The notes under the pieces were generated by a model, which searched no databases, had not been told where the DNA came from, and saw nothing but the letters and a program-made list of their open reading frames with translations. A program made the position numbers and the translations under genes. 18,641 bases of DNA, from the NCBI GenBank assembly GCA_041583135.1, contig JBFHGJ010000116.1, positions 1-18,641 on the forward strand, read 5' to 3'. Source of the DNA: JABSOG01 sp041583135 (GTDB taxonomy: Bacteria > Pseudomonadota > Gammaproteobacteria > Enterobacterales > Alteromonadaceae). Positions 1 through 8,351 of the stretch are shown here, one piece after another (within the stretch, counting starts at the first letter, position 1; each line of letters starts with the position of its first letter).

Positions 1-3000
1 CATTTCCTGAGCATTGGTCAAGCCATCATTATCGCTATCGGCATTGCTGCCGTTTTCACTTTGCTCAAGCAAAGGATCATAACCATAAGCCACCTCAAAG
101 CCATCGGACAACCCATCGCCATCAGTGTCATACATCAGTGCTGAAGTACCATACTGCGCTTCTTCGTTGTCGGCCAAGCCATCACCGTCGGTATCAATCA
201 ACAGCGGATTTGTGCCCATCTCAACTTCTGTTGCGTCAGACAAAGTATCGTTGTCATCATCAGTATCGGCGTTGTTGCCAATGCCGTCACCGTCAGTATC
301 GACCGACTCTGTCTTGTCCAGCGGGAAAGCGTCATTGATATCTGCAACGTTATCATTGTCATCATCAGTATCGGCGTTGTTACCTATACCATCACCATCG
401 GTATCGAGGGTTTCATCTTGACTCAAGGGAAACGCATCTTCCGTATCCATCACGCCGTCATTGTCATCATCGAGGTCGGCATTGTTACCTATGCCATCCC
501 CGTCGCTATCCACACTCTCTGTACCATCGAGGGGAAACGCATCATCACCGTCGAGCACACCGTCGCCATCATCATCCGAGTCAGCATTGTTGCCGATACC
601 ATCATAGTCATGATCTTGCCACTCAGATGGGTCTAATGGAAAATGATCAGCCTGATCTGAAACGCCATCACCATCGGTATCGTCGAGTTTATTTCTGCTG
701 CCGTCCAATGGATACGGGTCGTTATGGTCAAGTGTGCCATCCCCATCATCATCGTTGTCAGCGACATTGCCGATACCATCATTATCGGTATCGACAAACT
801 CACTGCCGTCAAGCGGGAAAGCATCCTGATTGTCCGGCACGCCATCACCATCGTCGTCATCATCTATCGCGTTGTCGATACCATCGTTGTCGGTATCCAG
901 CGGACGGCTATCAATGCTGTCAGGCAAGCCATCATTGTCATCATCCGGGTCTATGGCATCACCAATAAGATCATTGTCGTTGTCGCTATCATCCACGATG
1001 TCTATACTGAATTTAGGCAACGCACTGACATTGCCATGACTGTCTACGGCTTTTATCTCTATCAAATGACTTTGTTTTGCCTCTTCTATTGAAACGCCAT
1101 CTTGCTCAAGAACCAACTTTTCAAAATCGGATGCATACTGATTAGGTTTTACTGTTCCAGAGACATCCTGCCACCGTAATATCAGTTGAGCTGGAAAAGT
1201 AGCCCCGTTATTCAATATGGCAGATATAGTATTAGTCGCCAAGCTCCCCCCCAACATGACCACATCAGGAAATGAAGCTGGCGAGGTCACAGGCTCTGCG
1301 TTGGAATTAAACGTGAGGGTCGCCACAGCGCTACCAGCCACACCTCCTCCGACACCACTGCCATTTAAAGAAGACAAATCTGTACCATCAATAGTTAAGT
1401 ATACATTCCAGGAATTTATTGCAGGCGCTTGGGCTTTGGCAAAATGAATTGCAAACTCATGGGGTTGTCCCATTGAGTCATAGATGGTGGTGCGCTGTCG
1501 GTAATTGTAGCTTTGCGGATCAAAATAACTAAAAGGCGTCACAAGCGGCGCAGATGCACGAGCATCCAAATTCATCGCGTAGTAAATGTAATTGGTGGAA
1601 CGATAAGTCAGTTGTTGAACCGCACTTTGGTGAGATTGCGCCTGTCTATCTTGACTGCCTAGGTTGACGACATCAACATCGCAATCAACGGCATAGACTT
1701 GCCCTTTAACAAAAGAGGACCTTGAATACTGTTTGAGAACCGGTTTAATCCTCAACACATCAGCAAACCAAGCGCCATTGGTCAAAATACTTGATATGCT
1801 GCCGGGGGAATTTCTATCCCCAATCAAAGCAATGGATGGCAGCGCAGCAGGCTCCCCATTGGACTTAAAAGAAATAGACGAAACAGGCGTTCCAGTGACA
1901 CCGCCACCGACACCACTACCGGGTAGGCTCGAAAGATCGACACCATTAATGGTCAGATGGATATTCCATGTATTGAATGTTTGAGCAGATGCTTTGACAA
2001 AATAGACGCCCAAAATATGGCGGTCACGCTTAAGAGCGTCATCAATCTCCATGGTAAAGTGATAGTTGTAGGTTGCAGGATCGCTCGGATCAAACGGTCG
2101 AGCAACCGGCGAGTTTAGTCTGCTATCGAGCACTCCAACGGCATAAATATCGGCATTGCCACAGTCAGTATGTTGATTTGCGGGGATATTAACGCCACTC
2201 AACCTGCCGGTAGTGCTGTCAAATTGGGCCCAACTCGGTTTGTTCTTGATGGTAAATGACACCGTATCACCATCGGCATCGGTTACTGTTGGTGTAAACC
2301 CATAGCGGGAACCGGCAAAGGCATGCCTGCGCGGCTGTCCGGAGATAACCGGAGCACGGTTAACACTTGAGACCAAAGGCTGAGGGTCTACACTGTCGGC
2401 AATACCATCATTATCATCGTCGTCATCTTTGTTGTTGCCGATACCATCAAGGTCGGTATCAAGTGATTCGGCGGGATCAAAATCAAAGGCATCGATAGGA
2501 TCTGGGATCTGGTCATTGTCATCGTCCGTATCGAGACTATCATTGACACCATCACCATCATGGTCTTGATTCGCCATACCGCTTACATTGATCTTGAACT
2601 CAGGTAACCGGGCGGTTGCATTGGCTGAGTCGGCAACCGTAATGATTGTCCTAATGCTGCCTTGTGCCTCAGCGCGAGAAACGCCGTCTTGGGCAAAATA
2701 ATGCAGTTTGTCATCAGTCTGGGTCAGACGTAAACCATAGCGATTATCCGAACTTTGCAGATGAACAGTCACTTCCCCCATTTGGGCAACGCTACCCAAA
2801 TTGAGTTTAATTGCCGGGTAAATTCTAGGGCTGGTAAACCCCCATTGACCAAACGCTACGGACCGCCCCTCAGCAGCAACGCCTGAACCTGCAACCTGCC
2901 CCAAATCTTGCCCGTCGAAAGTCAAAAACAGTTGCCAGGGATGCTCGTTCAGCGTCTTTTTGAAATACAGCCCCAGCGCATGAGGACTGCCGTTATCGTC

Positions 3001-3381
3001 ATGGACCGTCACTTGGTGAGCAACCGAATAGGTCGCCGAATTTGCCGGATCAAAACCTGCTGTTGTCATGCCAGTGTGATAGCGATACAGATCGGCGGCA
3101 AACCAGACATTCTGTGTGGCTTTTACACTATCACCGGAAACCTTGGCAAAGCCACTGAGCTCTCCTGTAGCAGGACTAAAACCAGCCCAGCTGGGGAGTC
3201 CAACAACGCGAAACGTCAATGAGTCTCCATCATCGGCAATCGGGCTAAATTGCCAGTAGCGTCCAGCAACAACTTCAGTTTCGGGCATACCGGAGATCAC
3301 CGGCGGTGTATTTGCTGCAACATCAAAAGCGAGCAGCGAACAAAGCGTCAAAAAACAACTTTTCTTAAAATGGTGGGTCAT
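1..3381 (-). CDS. Secreted TSP3-repeat protein with Ig-like and FlgE-D2-like domains (3' end outside window)
   Basis: The frame is open for 1127 codons from ATG at 3381 to the window edge, with no stop, so the C-terminus is missing. Residues 1-23 form a signal peptide (KK, then a hydrophobic core, cleavage likely after VAA), so the protein is exported. Order seen: Ig-like domain (about 26-81, ending F-S-P-A-T-G-E-L-S-G); a FlgE-D2-like segment (about 95-195); a short cadherin-like strand region (about 225-268); TSP3 repeats (270-330); a second Ig-like domain (340-400); FlgE-like segments two (about 412-555) and three (about 600-730); a second cadherin-like region (about 750-795); then TSP3 repeats to the edge. 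TSP3 repeats bind calcium through D-x-D-x-D-G loops and commonly stiffen surface proteins. The FlgE likeness rests on F-D-P-x-x-Y-N, Y-D-S-M-G-Q-P-H and S-W-N-V-Y-L-T-I-D-G. A GGA Shine-Dalgarno lies about 10 nt upstream of the start. Role inferred: surface or extracellular structural or adhesive protein. Substrate unknown. Confidence 0.92.
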   Translation of the reverse strand, partial: MTHHFKKSCFLTLCSLLAFDVAANTPPVISGMPETEVVAGRYWQFSPIADDGDSLTFRVVGLPSWAGFSPATGELSGFAKVSGDSVKATQNVWFAADLYRYHTGMTTAGFDPANSATYSVAHQVTVHDDNGSPHALGLYFKKTLNEHPWQLFLTFDGQDLGQVAGSGVAAEGRSVAFGQWGFTSPRIYPAIKLNLGSVAQMGEVTVHLQSSDNRYGLRLTQTDDKLHYFAQDGVSRAEAQGSIRTIITVADSANATARLPEFKINVSGMANQDHDGDGVNDSLDTDDDNDQIPDPIDAFDFDPAESLDTDLDGIGNNKDDDDDNDGIADSVDPQPLVSSVNRAPVISGQPRRHAFAGSRYGFTPTVTDADGDTVSFTIKNKPSWAQFDSTTGRLSGVNIPANQHTDCGNADIYAVGVLDSRLNSPVARPFDPSDPATYNYHFTMEIDDALKRDRHILGVYFVKASAQTFNTWNIHLTINGVDLSSLPGSGVGGGVTGTPVSSISFKSNGEPAALPSIALIGDRNSPGSISSILTNGAWFADVLRIKPVLKQYSRSSFVKGQVYAVDCDVDVVNLGSQDRQAQSHQSAVQQLTYRSTNYIYYAMNLDARASAPLVTPFSYFDPQSYNYRQRTTIYDSMGQPHEFAIHFAKAQAPAINSWNVYLTIDGTDLSSLNGSGVGGGVAGSAVATLTFNSNAEPVTSPASFPDVVMLGGSLATNTISAILNNGATFPAQLILRWQDVSGTVKPNQYASDFEKLVLEQDGVSIEEAKQSHLIEIKAVDSHGNVSALPKFSIDIVDDSDNDNDLIGDAIDPDDDNDGLPDSIDSRPLDTDNDGIDNAIDDDDDGDGVPDNQDAFPLDGSEFVDTDNDGIGNVADNDDDGDGTLDHNDPYPLDGSRNKLDDTDGDGVSDQADHFPLDPSEWQDHDYDGIGNNADSDDDGDGVLDGDDAFPLDGTESVDSDGDGIGNNADLDDDNDGVMDTEDAFPLSQDETLDTDGDGIGNNADTDDDNDNVADINDAFPLDKTESVDTDGDGIGNNADTDDDNDTLSDATEVEMGTNPLLIDTDGDGLADNEEAQYGTSALMYDTDGDGLSDGFEVAYGYDPLLEQSENGSNADSDNDGLTNAQEM
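196..615 (-). repeat. Four tandem 105-bp units coding 35-residue TSP3 repeats
   Basis: Units begin at 615, 510, 405 and 300, each exactly 105 bp, and a partial unit starts at 195. Each codes a 35-residue block of the pattern D-x-D-x-D-G-I-G-N-N-A-D-x-D-D-D-x-D, followed by D-A-F-P-L in most units. A further unit of the same length lies at 793-897, separated by a shorter, degenerate stretch. The repeats are part of the coding sequence and are not a CRISPR array, since there are no unique spacers. Confidence 0.9.
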
Positions 3382-3465
3382 AAACAGCGTCCAATTCTAC
3401 ACAATTCTATCCGACAAACCTAACGAAGGGCTGCCTTGGGTTATTTCATCCACAAAGCAACTTCG

Positions 3466-3494
3466 ATTCTAATTGAGTTTGGCCGATTAGACAA
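3466..3494 (-). promoter_or_regulatory. Candidate sigma70-type promoter for the TSP3-repeat gene
   Basis: On the minus strand, TTGTCT (3494-3489) and TAGAAT (3471-3466) are separated by exactly 17 nt. They match the -35 and -10 consensus at 4/6 and 5/6 positions. This would give a leader of roughly 75-80 nt before the ATG at 3381. Two further TAGAAT hexamers lie closer to the start codon but have no good -35 partner. The surrounding stretch 3382-3634 contains no gene that I can support. Confidence 0.4.
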
Positions 3495-3634
3495 CAATCC
3501 ACCAGTAGCCGCTCTTTAGTAACCTCAGATCCGTGTAACAACCAGCAGATTTGGTTCTGACTCGCTGAGATTTAAGCTTGGCTTTTCGGCTGATACATAA
3601 AGGCAACCCCCCTCTACTTCACGCCCCCACTGCC

Positions 3635-4175
3635 TCAATTAGCAATACAATGAACAAACATGGCAATGGAATCGACATTTTTAAGTGCTCTTGAAAAGTC
3701 CATCTTGTACCACTTATGTGATTTTGGGCCAATCATTTTGGGTTCTGCCAGATTGGGGTGTTGCACCTTTGCAGCAGCCTCTACTGGATTTGGCGCTAGG
3801 CCACGCAAATAGCGCCTAAATTCAAGCAAGGTCAGTTCATGTCCATACTTTTGACAGCCGAGGTGCATCATATCGAAAGTCTCCTGATCGCGCACATCTA
3901 ACGGTGTACTGGTGCCGGTGGGATGATAGGCAAAGTCCCTTGTTCCAGCAGTCGGCTGCTGGTAGCTGCTGCGGTCTGTTGTGCAGCGGTCCTTCCCAGC
4001 CGTTTGCCCCCATCTTCCACCGACGTCGTTGCAATGGGCTTTCCCAGATAGTCGATGTAGGCTCGCGGTTATCGGCCAGGGTATTGCCTTGGTTGCGAAT
4101 ACCGCCATACTGCCTTACTGAAGCACGTTTTGCTTCGGTGTGTTTTTTGCCTGTTTGCTCTGACTGCTGGTACAT
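3635..4175 (-). pseudogene. Frameshifted remnant of a probable eCIS-cargo-like gene
   Basis: Coding-like sequence moves through three frames. From ATG at 4175, well placed behind AAGGGAG, the first frame reads about 37 convincing residues ending L-A-D-N-R (to about 4065). A second frame continues with A-Y-I-D-Y-L-G-K-P-I and about 50 more residues to a TAG near 3900. A third frame carries the end, including L-D-V-R-D-Q-E-T-F-D-M-M-H-L and M-D-F-S-R-A-L-K-N-V, to a TGA at 3635. Two frameshifts, near 4065 and near 3950, would join them. The basic, Gln-rich leader ending in D-N-R resembles the N-terminus of the DUF4157 protein upstream (Q-D-N-R at 32-35, counting from its GTG). That supports a shared class, but I recognise no domain in the C-terminal part. 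Alternatives are a sequencing indel, or a short real gene using only the last frame (from 4108). Confidence 0.5.
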
Positions 4176-4427
4176 AAACCATGACTCCCTTGGCCATTGC
4201 CGTTGTTCGAACCTTGTCGTGACTCAAAAGGCGCTAGGTCGCTCGTTGTTTCTAGCAACTTGCCCTATTTAACCTGATGTTAGCTTTGCGTAAGGCGGGT
4301 CAATGCCCTTGAACTCATCGCTCCTTTTGAAAAGCGGGAGAGTGCTGATATTTTCTTCGATAACAAATTTGGGGTAGTTAGCGATGAAAATAGCTGTGCT
4401 CTACGGCCCTTCCTTACGTGAAGCAGG
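4176..4427. other. Intergenic gap between the DUF4157 gene and the frameshifted remnant
   Basis: No supported gene is present. On the minus strand it ends in the AAGGGAG ribosome-binding site of the remnant. I found no convincing terminator after the DUF4157 gene: only short, weak inverted repeats without a T-run. No promoter match is good enough to name. Confidence 0.5.
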
Positions 4428-6893
4428 TTAATACGCTGTAAACGGCTTATAGGTTGCATTGTTGTCGTTCTTGAGTTTCATCAATACTCTGAAGTTCAAG
4501 TTACCAGGGGTGTTGGAAAGGTTTGCCAAACGAAACTCAATAATTTGTCCGCTCAAGGTAATTTGGTAATCCCCCACAACTGGTGTCGTGCCGGCGGCGC
4601 GAACATCTGGCCGAACTGAAGATCGCACTAGGCGAACATTGTTCACCTGTAGTCTCAGCGATGCCAAATCTCCGACGCCGTGAGGCACGGCGCCCGATGC
4701 TTGAAGTTGTGCAAGGGTGCCATTAACCATCACCGAATTCTCTAGTAGCGGCGCATCAATCGCAGCCGGTCCGCCACCGGCAGTTCTGGTGTAGTGTAGC
4801 TTTTTCGCTGTCAAGGTGGCGTTACGTACAATATCCTGTAGGGAACGCGGCCGGAAAACGCCAGATCCTCCCATGGCCGTCCCAGCAACTGAAGCACGCA
4901 TGGTATTGACTTTGGGATCAACATTACTCAAGTTTCTAACCCCATTGGAATACCCCATTTTGTTGCCAGTGAGATTGACACCAACCCCACCGCCCATATA
5001 GTAGCCCCCTCGCATCAGCTCTGATGTCAAACTGCCACTACCGGTCCCATTGACATTCACTCGCTGGTTGCCCGTTTCAGCATTAACCCAGCCACCTATT
5101 CTGCCCGCTTCGGCAGTCCAGCTGGTGTTATTCGAGGCGATTTGCCCGTCCATCGGTGTATGAAAGCGACCGATGCCATCAAAATGGTTTAGCCCAAGCC
5201 GAATATTGACATGGCCCGACGCATATTCAGTTTGAGCAAAAACAGTACCGTCCAGTTGGTTGCGACCAGCGTTGAGCACAGTCCTCCCGTGAATATCCGC
5301 ATCGACTACGCCATTGCCGCTGAAATTGAGATTATCGACATTGGTCGCTGCCAAGTTGGCTCCCGTCGCCAAAGGTCCTGTTATACTACCGGTAAAGTTG
5401 CCTGTGATAGCCCCAGCATGCGCAGCACCGGCTGAATCGACGAAGTTTCCGCTCAAGTTGGCAACCGCAGCGCCTGCGGCACCTGTGGTGTTACCATGCT
5501 CGTATTGACCTTGACTAATGATTGCTCGGACGTTGGCCCTAAAAGCATTTGTGCCAAAAATGCCATTGGGCGGCGGTACGGCATTAAGCACCGCCACAGT
5601 TCGGGTGTTGTCCGCCCTAGCAGCGCTAACTTGAGCGCTGACTTCTCTGTTTGCGTGGTTCATCGCGGCATTGGCCGCCAAGTGGCTAACCCAATTCCCT
5701 TTGGTGGCGTTTGCATTACCTCGTCTAAATGCATACAGAACAGCACGCTCTATGGTTTGCTGTGTGGTACTGTGGGCACCGTGTTCGCTCACATGATGGG
5801 CGCCTTGGCCAGTTGTCGGTGCCAAAGGAGACATTTCTGCCAGTGGCATTTCCTGTTCTTTACCTATGGCGCTGACAAATGCGGCAAACTCACCACCAGT
5901 GACCTGTGCCAGTTGCTGCGCCTTGGCATTTTGAAAATACCCCTTCATTTGCGCTGCACTGACGCGTTGCAAAAAGTTACGGGTAACCGTGTAATTTTGC
6001 GCCATCATTCGTCTTAGCACATCGATGTCCATGGTTTCAAAAAAATTCAGATGCTTACGTAGCAATGGCGTACCACGGTTTTGTCGCCAGCCGTGATCCC
6101 CTGCCAATATCGCTCTGACTTTGGCCAAGCCAATGGTATCGACCATCTCCTTAAGCGTCGCCCAGTCGATGTTGACGTCAGGGGCTTTTTTATACACCTG
6201 AGTGAGTTCTCCAAACAAAGGATAGTTGCGCTTTTTCTCATCTTGATGCACGGTTCTTTTTTTACGATTGCCTCTTTTATTTCTTTTGCCGTACTCTTTA
6301 ACAACAGGCACTGTCGCGTGAACCAGTGCGGTCGATATCTTGTATCTATCGTCCTCCCAATGAGGCTCCTGTGCACCAGCGTTACGCATCCAAAACCTTT
6401 GGGCAACCTCTGAGTTTTGACTGCCAGGCAAAGTTGTCATTCCTTTGAATTGAACATCGGAGACTTTGCGTTGCAGCGCTGCATGTCCCATTTGAGTCGC
6501 TTCGTTCTCGAGTTGAGCACTGTCGTTAACTGCCACGCCTGAAACAGTGGTGGTGGCACTCACTTTACCTTGCGCCTGTTGTACCACATGACCAAGTTCG
6601 TGGGGCAAATGTTTTTCCTGTCCGCTGGCTAAGTGAATATGACTACCTTGAGCATAAGCATGGGCCTGTACGGCAGCAGGTTTAGGCGAATTGTAATGTA
6701 CCCTTACCGAGTCTAAATTAACGCCAGACAGACTTTCCATGCCAGATTTAAGATCATCAGGCAACCCGGTATTATTGCGCTGCACAGTCGTTTTGCGATT
6801 ATCTTGCAACACAGGTTTGTGTCTAAGTTGCGACACTCCGGCCCTTTGGCTGGTCTCGGGCTTTGCCTTTTTGTTCGACAGTTGATAAGACAT
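4428..6893 (-). CDS. DUF4157 (eCIS core domain) protein, probable injection-system cargo
   Basis: 821 residues from the ATG at 6893, chosen because AAGG lies 8 nt upstream; an in-frame GTG at 6899 sits too close to that site. The N-terminus is basic and Gln-rich with L-Q-D-N-R...V-Q-R. A DUF4157 domain follows (about residues 44-112): L-P-D-D-L-K-S-G-M-E, V-R-V-H-Y-N-S, A-Y-A-Q-G-S-H-I-H, and H-E-L-G-H-V-V-Q-Q (HExxH, putative zinc site) at about 98-106. The middle is basic and helical (R-K-K-R near 210). From about residue 450 the protein is rich in Gly, Asn and Ala with repeated G-N-F/G-N-G patterns, probably beta-structured. DUF4157 is established as strongly linked to eCIS loci and their cargo; position directly after the AAA+ ATPase gene fits. 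No known toxin domain is visible at the C-terminus, so the activity is unknown. The HExxH may be only a processing or structural site. Confidence 0.88.
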   Translation of the reverse strand: MSYQLSNKKAKPETSQRAGVSQLRHKPVLQDNRKTTVQRNNTGLPDDLKSGMESLSGVNLDSVRVHYNSPKPAAVQAHAYAQGSHIHLASGQEKHLPHELGHVVQQAQGKVSATTTVSGVAVNDSAQLENEATQMGHAALQRKVSDVQFKGMTTLPGSQNSEVAQRFWMRNAGAQEPHWEDDRYKISTALVHATVPVVKEYGKRNKRGNRKKRTVHQDEKKRNYPLFGELTQVYKKAPDVNIDWATLKEMVDTIGLAKVRAILAGDHGWRQNRGTPLLRKHLNFFETMDIDVLRRMMAQNYTVTRNFLQRVSAAQMKGYFQNAKAQQLAQVTGGEFAAFVSAIGKEQEMPLAEMSPLAPTTGQGAHHVSEHGAHSTTQQTIERAVLYAFRRGNANATKGNWVSHLAANAAMNHANREVSAQVSAARADNTRTVAVLNAVPPPNGIFGTNAFRANVRAIISQGQYEHGNTTGAAGAAVANLSGNFVDSAGAAHAGAITGNFTGSITGPLATGANLAATNVDNLNFSGNGVVDADIHGRTVLNAGRNQLDGTVFAQTEYASGHVNIRLGLNHFDGIGRFHTPMDGQIASNNTSWTAEAGRIGGWVNAETGNQRVNVNGTGSGSLTSELMRGGYYMGGGVGVNLTGNKMGYSNGVRNLSNVDPKVNTMRASVAGTAMGGSGVFRPRSLQDIVRNATLTAKKLHYTRTAGGGPAAIDAPLLENSVMVNGTLAQLQASGAVPHGVGDLASLRLQVNNVRLVRSSVRPDVRAAGTTPVVGDYQITLSGQIIEFRLANLSNTPGNLNFRVLMKLKNDNNATYKPFTAY

Positions 6894-6918
6894 ATGCACT
6901 ACCTTTTTGAGAGCGGTC

Positions 6919-6951
6919 GCTGGATTGACAATATAACGGCGTCAATCCGGC
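6919..6951 (-). promoter_or_regulatory. Inverted repeat upstream of the DUF4157 gene
   Basis: GGATTGAC (6922-6929) and GTCAATCC (6941-6948) form a perfect 8-bp inverted repeat around an 11-nt loop. It extends to 11 pairs with one imperfect position. It sits in the 78-nt gap between the ATPase stop and the DUF4157 start, about 25 nt before the start codon. There is no T-run, so it is not a standard intrinsic terminator. It could be a processing hairpin, a translation-control element or an operator. Function is inferred only. Confidence 0.35.
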
Positions 6952-6977
6952 ATTTGTGATAACCGGTTTGCGTCATT

Positions 6978-8351
6978 TCAGTTACCTTTAATGGTTCGAT
7001 TGTCTTTTTTGTATTCACGCCGAATACCCGCCAAGAGGTCGGCACGGGTCACGGTTTGGCTGTTGCGACTGATAGCCGCCAAAGCGCAAAAGCGTAAGAC
7101 ATTGATAATGGCGCCACCGGCCAACTCATGTTCTTCAGACAATTGTGCCAGATCAACATCATCATCAAGCTGACAGCTGTCGGCAAAGGCGTTTTGCCAC
7201 AGCTGATGTCTTTGATGGGCGTTTGGCATGGTAAAGTTGATCATCGCCTGAAAGCGCCGGGTAAAGGCTTCATCGAGATTGCTTTTGAGATTGGTGGCGA
7301 GGATCACCACGCCGGGAAAGTCTTCAATGCGTTGCAACAAGTAACCGGTCTGCTGATTGGCGTGGCGATCGTTTGAGCTGGTTTGAGCGGTGCGCTTGCC
7401 AAACAGCGCGTCGGCTTCGTCAAAAAACAATATCCAATTTTTATAGCTCGCCGCATCAAATACCCGTGACAGGTTTTTTTCCGTTTCGCCGATGTATTTC
7501 GACACTATCATCGACATGTCTACCCGATAGATCTCCCGGCCGGTAGATTTGGCCAGTAGGCTGGCCGTCAGGGTTTTTCCTGTCCCGGGAGGGCCAAAAA
7601 ACAAGGCGCGATATCCGGCTTTGATTTTTTTGGCCAACCCCCAATCATTCATTAAGGTCTCGCCATGGTTAAGCCAACCTCGGAGCTCTTCTATCTGGCT
7701 CATGACAGTGTGATCAAGCACCAACTCTGACCAATCAAGCGGTGTAGAGATAGGGTGAGCGGGAAAACCGGCGCTCAATTCTGGCCGCACTTTTTCACCG
7801 GTTAAAAAGTAATGCAGCCATTGGTCTGATAGACTAAGCAAACCGCTAATGGCAGGCAATGAGTCATCGGTCTGATGCAGTTGCAGTACCTGCTCTGCCA
7901 TTAACAGATGACTCGGTTCTAAAATGCTCACCACCGACCCTCGCCATTTAGGATCATTACCACAAATTAAAAAGCTCAAGGTTTGTCCGGTGGGCAAAAA
8001 GCCGCTGAAGGTTTTGTCGGTAAGCCCGCCGAACTCAGAAAAGCCTCTTTCATATAAGCCATTTAAGCCAAAAAACACATCAAGACACTCAGGCCTTAGA
8101 TGTGGTGCCAGTGTCAGCGCCAACGCCAACCTTGCGTGGCTATTGAGTCCCCAGTCTTTGACCTGCTTAGCGTAAACACTGGCGTTTTCATCCAGTGGCG
8201 GCAACGGGATCTCCGCCCAATGGTTTTCGTGGCCATCCTGTTTAAGATAGGAACAGATGGCCTGCTCGATGACTTTGCTCAGCCAATCAAGCTCTGCGTG
8301 AAGAACCGCCAAGTTGTCCTGCTGCCCAGCGTCGAGGTCTTCAGCTAGCAT
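6978..8351 (-). CDS. eCIS AAA+ ATPase (Afp15/Pvc15 type)
   Basis: 457 residues. The AAA+ core is clear: Walker A G-P-P-G-T-G-K-T (253-260), Walker B I-L-F-F-D-E-A-D (307-314), sensor-1 Asn in L-A-T-N (354) and the likely Arg finger in F-T-R-R-F (365-366). The stretch S-S-N-D-R-H-A-N-Q (325-333) between Walker B and sensor 1 is, from memory, typical of the ATPases of contractile injection systems. The N-terminal 240 residues are helical and lack a recognised motif; in this family that region carries the partner-binding part. In Afp and PVC the ATPase is a conserved locus member acting in the producing cell, thought to help particle assembly or cargo loading. Its ATG overlaps the stop of the preceding gene by 7 nt (ATGCTAG), and GGAA lies about 6 nt upstream, indicating translational coupling. 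Confidence 0.95.
   Translation of the reverse strand: MLAEDLDAGQQDNLAVLHAELDWLSKVIEQAICSYLKQDGHENHWAEIPLPPLDENASVYAKQVKDWGLNSHARLALALTLAPHLRPECLDVFFGLNGLYERGFSEFGGLTDKTFSGFLPTGQTLSFLICGNDPKWRGSVVSILEPSHLLMAEQVLQLHQTDDSLPAISGLLSLSDQWLHYFLTGEKVRPELSAGFPAHPISTPLDWSELVLDHTVMSQIEELRGWLNHGETLMNDWGLAKKIKAGYRALFFGPPGTGKTLTASLLAKSTGREIYRVDMSMIVSKYIGETEKNLSRVFDAASYKNWILFFDEADALFGKRTAQTSSNDRHANQQTGYLLQRIEDFPGVVILATNLKSNLDEAFTRRFQAMINFTMPNAHQRHQLWQNAFADSCQLDDDVDLAQLSEEHELAGGAIINVLRFCALAAISRNSQTVTRADLLAGIRREYKKDNRTIKGN

Noticed and set aside
196..1000. Regular repeats that could look like a CRISPR array
   Set aside because: The period is 105 bp, the units are contiguous and in frame, and the variable positions follow codon patterns. 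There are no spacers.
125..1092. Several overlapping plus-strand reading frames rich in Ser, His or Ile
   Set aside because: They are shadows of the Asp/Gly-rich TSP3 repeats on the minus strand, which lack stops in several frames because of their biased codons. The minus-strand frame is open for 1127 codons with a signal peptide and domains.
3904..4272. Plus-strand frame of 122 codons across the remnant region
   Set aside because: Cys/Ser/Arg-rich composition with no domain, no ribosome-binding site, and antisense to a better minus-strand coding signal.
6570..6610. HELGH in the DUF4157 protein as proof of an active metalloprotease toxin
   Set aside because: HExxH is part of the DUF4157 family pattern, and no third zinc ligand can be identified by eye; activity is not shown.
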